In this document: positions 6,899-10,759 of the stretch, piece after piece | Layout: each line of letters starts with the position of its first letter | How positions within the stretch are numbered: the stretch's first letter is position 1 | Source of the DNA: Kalaharituber pfeilii | Taxonomy: Eukaryota > Ascomycota > Pezizomycetes > Pezizales > Pezizaceae | Direction: 5' to 3' | Assembly (NCBI GenBank): GCA_015179045.1 | Contig: WHUZ01000341.1 | Coordinates: 1-10,759 of the forward strand | Length of the DNA: 10,759 nt | The notes under the pieces: generated by a model | The model's database searches: none | Told to the model about the DNA's origin: nothing | What the model saw: the letters and a program-made list of their open reading frames with translations, nothing else | Made by a program: the position numbers and the translations under genes

Positions 6899-7605
6899 TG
6901 CCTCTTCAGTTCATGATGGCCGACTGAAGAGTGCCAGGATGCTACCTGGCGCCATCTTCCCTGAACCTGTCTCTGTTTCTGTTTCTGCTCCTGCTTCTGT
7001 CTTCTGCTTCTGTTTCTACTTCTGCTTCTGTTTCTGCTTCTGTCTCCACTCTTGCTTTGCATTCTGTTAATCGTTTCTGTCTTTTGAAAGAAGTTTGTAT
7101 GGAGGGAACTGGGAATAAGGAATTGGGTACTTCAAGGAAGGCTAGAAAGAGGAGGAACCGAAGGAACCATTTTCGTCATTTTATTTCGTCTATTTCTGTT
7201 TCTGGAGACCTAGGAGGGGAAGACCCTTTAATTTTGTCTTACATTGTTAATGATTCTGTGAAATCTACATGTATAATAGACTCCAGTGCTACATCGCAGT
7301 TTATTGATCAAGACCTTGCTCTGAACCTGAACCTGCCTATGACCCTGAAACCTAGACCCGAGAAGCTGACGGTGGTGGATGGTAGAACCTCCATCGCTGG
7401 AGACATCATACATACCTGCACCCTGAACCTTACTATAGACTAGCATGAGGAACAACTCACTTTTCAAGTGACCAAACTCAGTAGATGGAACATGATACTT
7501 GGAAGAACCTGGCTACGTTGGTATAACTCAGTCATTGATTGGAAATGGAATACAATCCAGCTCATCTCTGGCTACTGTCAAGCCCATTGTTTGCCAGTTC
7601 AATAA
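6899..7605 (+). pseudogene. Aspartic protease region of copy 2
   Basis: A Ser-rich linker coded by a hexamer repeat (6969-7043) leads into a retropepsin-like domain: ISVSGDLGGEDPLILSYIV, then CIIDSSATSQFID with the active-site Asp at 7279-7281, and after the stop ILGRTWLRWYNSVIDWKWNT (about 7495-7555). The family cleaves the Gag-Pol polyprotein. The usual Asp-Ser/Thr-Gly-Ala triad is Asp-Ser-Ser here, because GGT has become AGT in a CpG context. Stops TAG 7441-7443 and TAA 7603-7605 both fit C-to-T at CpA. The linker is read in one frame up to about 7000 and in the next frame after it. Confidence 0.8.
6969..7043. repeat. TCTGTT/TCTGCT hexamer repeat in the gag-pol linker
   Basis: About twelve imperfect hexamers coding alternating Ser-Val and Ser-Ala. 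The phase slips by one base near 7000-7002 (CTGTCTTCTG), exactly where the open frame changes, pointing to a 1-bp insertion. Confidence 0.8.
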
Positions 7606-8650
7606 CATACTACCCCCTTAGAGCCCATCCAATGCAAGATAGCCATGATATCACGAGCTGCCTTCAAGGTAGCCTCTTCACAACCAGGAAGCCAGATCTG
7701 TATTATTGCCGCCACTCCTGTTTGCGAAACCAGCAATAAGCTCGCCTCTGAGCTTGTACCACTAGAATACTATGACTTTCTACCTCTCTTCGATAAAAAG
7801 GAGGCTGACTCACTACCCCTCCACCGATATGTCGACCATGAAATACTACTAGAGGAAGGGACCAAGCTGCCTTTCGGACGAATGTACTCAATGTCAGATT
7901 CCGAGTTACAGGAAGTCCGCCGATGGTTGGATGAGAACTTGGCAAAATTCTTTATTCACCCCTCTTCCTCTTCAGCAGCATCTCCTATCCTCTTTATCAA
8001 GAAAAAAGATGGCTCCCTTAGGCTATGCGTCGATTACCGGGCACTCAATGACATCACCAAGAAGGATCGATACCCTCTACCTAGGATCGAGGAGACCTTG
8101 AACCAGATTCGAGAGGCACGCATCTTTACTCGACTAGACCTCCGCTCCGCCTTCAATCTTATTCGTATCAAAGAAGGAGACGAATGGAAGACAGCATTCC
8201 GAACTCGATACGGCCTATTCGAATTTCTCGTCATGCCCTTTGGATTAACCAATGCTCCTGCCACTTGTTAAAGATTTATCAATGATACCCTTAGAGAATA
8301 CCTAGATGTCTTTTGCTGTATTTACTTGACGATATTCTGATTTACTTCTAAGAACAGGAAAGAACACAAAGATCAAGTACGGAAGATTCTAGCAAAGCTA
8401 CAGGAAGCCAGATTATTTGTCAAGCCCGAAAAGTGCGACTTCTCTGCCTCCGAAACTTGCTTTCTTGGATTCATTATCTCAGAACACGGAGTAAAGATGG
8501 ACCCTGCTAAAGTATCCACTATAATGGAATGGGAAACACCGAATTCAGTAAAGGACCTACAATGCTTTCTCGGCTTCGCAAACTTCTACAGGAGATTTAT
8601 TCACCAGTACTTCAGGATCTGTCAACCCTTCTTTAACCTGCTGAGAAAAG
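7606..8650 (+). pseudogene. Reverse transcriptase of copy 2
   Basis: Open from 7606 to 8268 in the same frame as protease. Blocks: [20 protein letters not shown] (7978-8037), [26 protein letters not shown] with the first catalytic Asp (about 8125), [12 protein letters not shown] and [16 protein letters not shown] (8221-8265). TAA 8269-8271 replaces a Gln codon. At 8323-8331 the YLDD box is broken by loss of one base, compensated by an extra base about 20 nt on. The thumb/connection follows: TCFLGFIISEHGVKMDPAKV (about 8457-8516), LQCFLGFANFYRRFIHQYF. A base lost near 8651 shifts the frame again. The enzyme copies element RNA; this copy is inactive. Confidence 0.92.
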
Positions 8651-9210
8651 AACCGAGTTCAAGTAGAATGAGGAATGTAGCCAGGTATTCGAGAAACTGA
8701 AGGAAGCCTTCACCTCCGCACCCATACTACGGCACTTTGAACCTGAACTGGAAATAATCCTGGAAACCGACGCCTCCGACCATACCACATCCGGAATCCG
8801 GTCACAAAAATTCCCCAGAATGGTAAGATGGTACTGCACCCAGTTGCTTTTATGAGTAAGAAAATGTCACTAGCAGAAAGTAACTACGGAATTGGAGATA
8901 AGGAACTATTGGCCATCGTACAGGCAGTCAACGAGTGGCACATATACCTACATATACTACCACAGCCATTTACCATCATTACTGACCACCACAACCTAGA
9001 AACGTTTAAGTCCAAGACCCTATTAAACCGCCACCAAGCTCGTTGGGCTGGTGAACTAGCCCAATATGACTTCAGGATTACATTTCGCCCTGGAGAAAAG
9101 AATGGAAAGGCTGACATACTTACAAGACAATCTGGAGATCTCTCTAAGGAGGGGAATAATTATGCTAGGCCAATACAAGAAGTCATTCTGAGTGAAAAAA
9201 TTCTTCTTGA
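8651..9210 (+). pseudogene. RNase H of copy 2
   Basis: RNase H degrades the RNA strand of the RNA-DNA hybrid. Three frames are used: up to 8650, 8655-8816, and 8819-9223. ETDASD (8763-8780) carries the first catalytic Asp; GDKELLAIVQ the Glu; ITDHHNLE a further Asp. The domain ends with YDFRITFRPGEKNGKADIL and RQSGD. TAG at 8664-8666 (expected Trp) is shared with copy 1 (2287-2289). Single-base deletions near 8651 and 8817 are recognised by comparison with copy 1, which keeps frame at both points. Confidence 0.9.
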
Positions 9211-9636
9211 ATACCCTGGTAAGTAGCTACGAAACTGAGATTTAGATCCTGACCCAGACAGACTCTTTAGCCCAAGACACACGGAAGGCACTAGATAGAG
9301 GAGAAAAACATCATGTCAAGGCCCCACTAGGAGAATGCATCTTCAAGGACGGCCTCCTATATATCTATGGACTAGTATACATCCCTGACGACCTTGAATT
9401 GCAAGCTAAAATTATTCATTCCTGCCACGATCACCCAGCAGCTGGGCACCCAGGGCAAGCCTCAACTTATGAAATCCTGTCGTAAAACTACTACTGGCCA
9501 GGCATGCGCAAAACAATTGCCCATTATATTCGGAACTGTGATACCTGTGCTCACATCAAACCTGTCCGCCATGTACCCTATGGACTTCTGAAACCATTGG
9601 AAATACCTACTCGGAGATGGGACTCCTTATCAATGG
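9211..9636 (+). pseudogene. Integrase N-terminus of copy 2, cut by element D
   Basis: After a degraded linker, the frame in phase with 9240 reads ILTQTDSLAQ, LLYIYGLVYIPDDLELQ, and the zinc domain HDHPAAGHPGQ (about 9426-9458) with CDTC (about 9537-9548). His and Cys ligands are intact, unlike copy 1. Stops are TAG 9243-9245 (CAG in copy 1) and TAA 9483-9485 (CGA in copy 1, needing both CpG strands changed). The domain then reads YGLLKPLEIPTRRWDSLSM and stops at 9636, just before the first catalytic Asp, where element D inserts. A 65-codon ORF at 9394-9591 is a shadow in another frame. Confidence 0.87.
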
Positions 9637-10264
9637 TGTTACGGGGTACGTTGGAGTAAGCCGTTCACTAAATAACTAATTGCGTCATGAAATATAATTA
9701 AATATAAGTCACAGAAAATAAAGTAGTTAAGGTAGTAAGAAAGCTTTATATTTGTTAGGGTTGAGTTCTGGGTCCTTGCCCTTCTAACTCCGGTGGGTCA
9801 GGCTTCTATTTATACAAAATATAGTTCTTCAAAGCTGCTAACAAATTCAGCTTGAAAGGATTCCGGGGATCAAGCCGGACCCTGAAAAATGCCAAGTGAC
9901 AGCTTTTCTTCTTGACCAACCCTTACAATAAATTCTAGAACAACAAATACGAGAACTTGAAACCACTAATGCAAGCCTCTATCTAAAAATACCATCATAA
10001 CTCCGATTGCTATACAGAGACCAATATCAAAGGTTATTGTACAAGTAAAGAATTAGTACAACAGGAACTATCAGAAGAGTCAGTAACCAAGATTGCTAAT
10101 CTTAGTAGCTACTTACTTCTTAACCGAGAAAGCTCCACTACCACTAGCCTGACTAGTATCGGGTTAGCTAAACACTCAACTAATAGGCCTTATAGTTGGT
10201 AGTACCTTTCGACGACACTTTAACAAGACGGTGTTATAGCATGAGAACAATTATACCTGTAACA
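9637..10264 (-). repeat. 3' LTR of element D (628 bp)
   Basis: The plus-strand edges TGTTACGGGG and CTGTAACA form the inverted ends TGTTAC/GTAACA, the same termini as the mini-element. A minus-strand TATA box lies at 9806-9814. The LTR body shows no obvious similarity to the 236-bp LTRs. No ORF was found in it. Confidence 0.7.
9806..9814 (-). promoter_or_regulatory. TATA box of element D LTR
   Basis: TATAAATAG on the minus strand, about 170 bp before the LTR end on that strand. Transcription would start near 9780. Confidence 0.55.
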
Positions 10265-10278
10265 GTACTCCCCTTCTT
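10265..10278 (-). promoter_or_regulatory. Polypurine tract of element D
   Basis: Minus strand AAGAAGGGGAGTAC abuts the LTR start at 10264. It is the counterpart of AAGAGGGGGGTAC in the mini-element, and also shares the preceding CTAAGA context. Confidence 0.72.
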
Positions 10279-10759
10279 AGAGCACACGTCCCGAGTGCCT
10301 GTTAGCTATTATTCTTTTATTTCTTAAAAGAATATAAGCCATACAGCTTAGCGTCGGTGGATCTCTTACCTTGACCTTAGCAACTTAATTTGCTGTGATC
10401 ATACTCAAGGTAATATTCCGTGATGTCCTGACTATAGGCTTATGCCTCTATTTAGTCTTTGACGTTGAAGGTAGTTGGTAAGAGCTTTACCTATTTATCA
10501 TAAGACGTACTACTATATTGTAGTGTCTTGACCCTTTGAACACTTTTCCGTTTGACACCTTGGCATGTATCTAGGATAAGTGTCAACACTTTATGAACTT
10601 AAGTTCGTAGGTTAGGTCCATGCCGTACCTTTATGATAGATATATCTGCACTCTAGGTCGGTAACTTGACTGCATTTTTAACTTCTCTTTCTCTTTATTC
10701 CTCGTTGCCCTGATTTGGTTTGTTTTTCTTTATCAGGTATCATTCGCGGAATTCTTTAA
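10279..10759 (-). other. Non-coding 3' internal region of element D
   Basis: No long ORF or protein motif was found on either strand. Two inverted repeats are visible: ATTCTTTTA/TAAAAGAAT (10311-10319 and 10325-10333), and TTACCTTGA/TCAAGGTAA (10366-10374 and 10405-10413), the latter enclosing AGCAA/TTGCT. The region occupies the position of 3' untranslated sequence before the polypurine tract. Confidence 0.45.

Larger units (their letters stand above)
4902..9636 (+). mobile_element. Copy 2: younger Ty3/gypsy element, 5' LTR to integrase, broken
   Basis: Comprises a 780-bp LTR, a 30-base leader, gag with zinc knuckle, protease, RT, RNase H and the integrase zinc region. Domain order is that of Ty3/gypsy. 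GC content and CpG are much higher than in copy 1 and codons are mostly intact, yet several stops and at least six frameshifts remain. The left edge is a sharp composition step inside the copy 1 GPY/F domain; the right edge is the insertion of element D. The 3' part of integrase and the 3' LTR are not in the window. Insertion into copy 1 is inferred, since only the left flank is visible. Confidence 0.85.
9637..10759 (-). mobile_element. Element D: minus-strand LTR element, 3' end only
   Basis: Read on the minus strand, an internal region (10759-10279) leads to a polypurine tract (10278-10265) and then an LTR from 10264 to 9637 that starts TGTTACAG and ends CCCCGTAACA. It inserts into the integrase of copy 2 after AATGG (9632-9636). 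The matching duplication and the 5' LTR would be right of the window. The order polypurine tract then TGTTACAG fixes the orientation. Confidence 0.72.

Noticed and set aside
6931..7080. Leu/Phe-rich start of the 170-codon ORF as a membrane segment
   Set aside because: The hydrophobic run is the out-of-phase reading of the TCTGTT hexamer before the 1-bp slip; in phase it reads Ser-Val/Ser-Ala.
10350..10380. Resemblance of CGGTGGATCTCTT to the start of 5.8S rRNA
   Set aside because: Only a few bases match, the following sequence is unrelated, and the region sits inside element D.

Overview
This is a gene-poor, repeat-only stretch of a filamentous ascomycete-type (Pezizomycotina-like) genome. 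The evidence is several nested LTR retrotransposons with fungal Ty3/gypsy coding signatures, combined with strong C-to-T/G-to-A decay of repeats that resembles repeat-induced point mutation (RIP). No host gene, tRNA, rRNA, CRISPR array or bacterial feature was found. The species cannot be named from the sequence.

Layout. (1) 1-1875 is the 3' part of an AT-rich LTR element ('A'): a short tandem repeat at 1-143, a ruined integrase near 546-731, a polypurine tract, and a 3' LTR at 1220-1875. (2) Element A sits inside an older, heavily mutated Ty3/gypsy element ('copy 1'). Its RT, RNase H and integrase remnants run 1876-3227 and resume 4105-4901. (3) Copy 1 is split at 3228-4104 by a complete 877-bp miniature LTR element: two 236-bp LTRs, a 5-bp target duplication AAACC, a polypurine tract and no ORF. 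(4) At 4902 the composition changes abruptly and a second, younger member of the copy 1 family ('copy 2') begins: a 780-bp LTR (4902-5681), then gag, protease, RT, RNase H and the start of integrase, all broken by stops and frameshifts. (5) At 9637 copy 2 is cut by a fourth LTR element ('D') on the minus strand. Only its 3' LTR (9637-10264), polypurine tract and the end of its body are in the window.

History and function. The inferred order is copy 1 first, then its interruption by A, the mini-element and copy 2, then insertion of D into copy 2. Nothing here looks able to encode a working transposition machinery: each copy has lost catalytic or zinc-binding residues or carries several stops. 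The most interesting object is the mini-element. The 13 bases starting one base after its 5' LTR are complementary (one G-U pair) to LTR bases lying 31 nt downstream of a TATA-like box, which is the arrangement expected of Tf1-type self-priming in a non-autonomous, TRIM-sized element.
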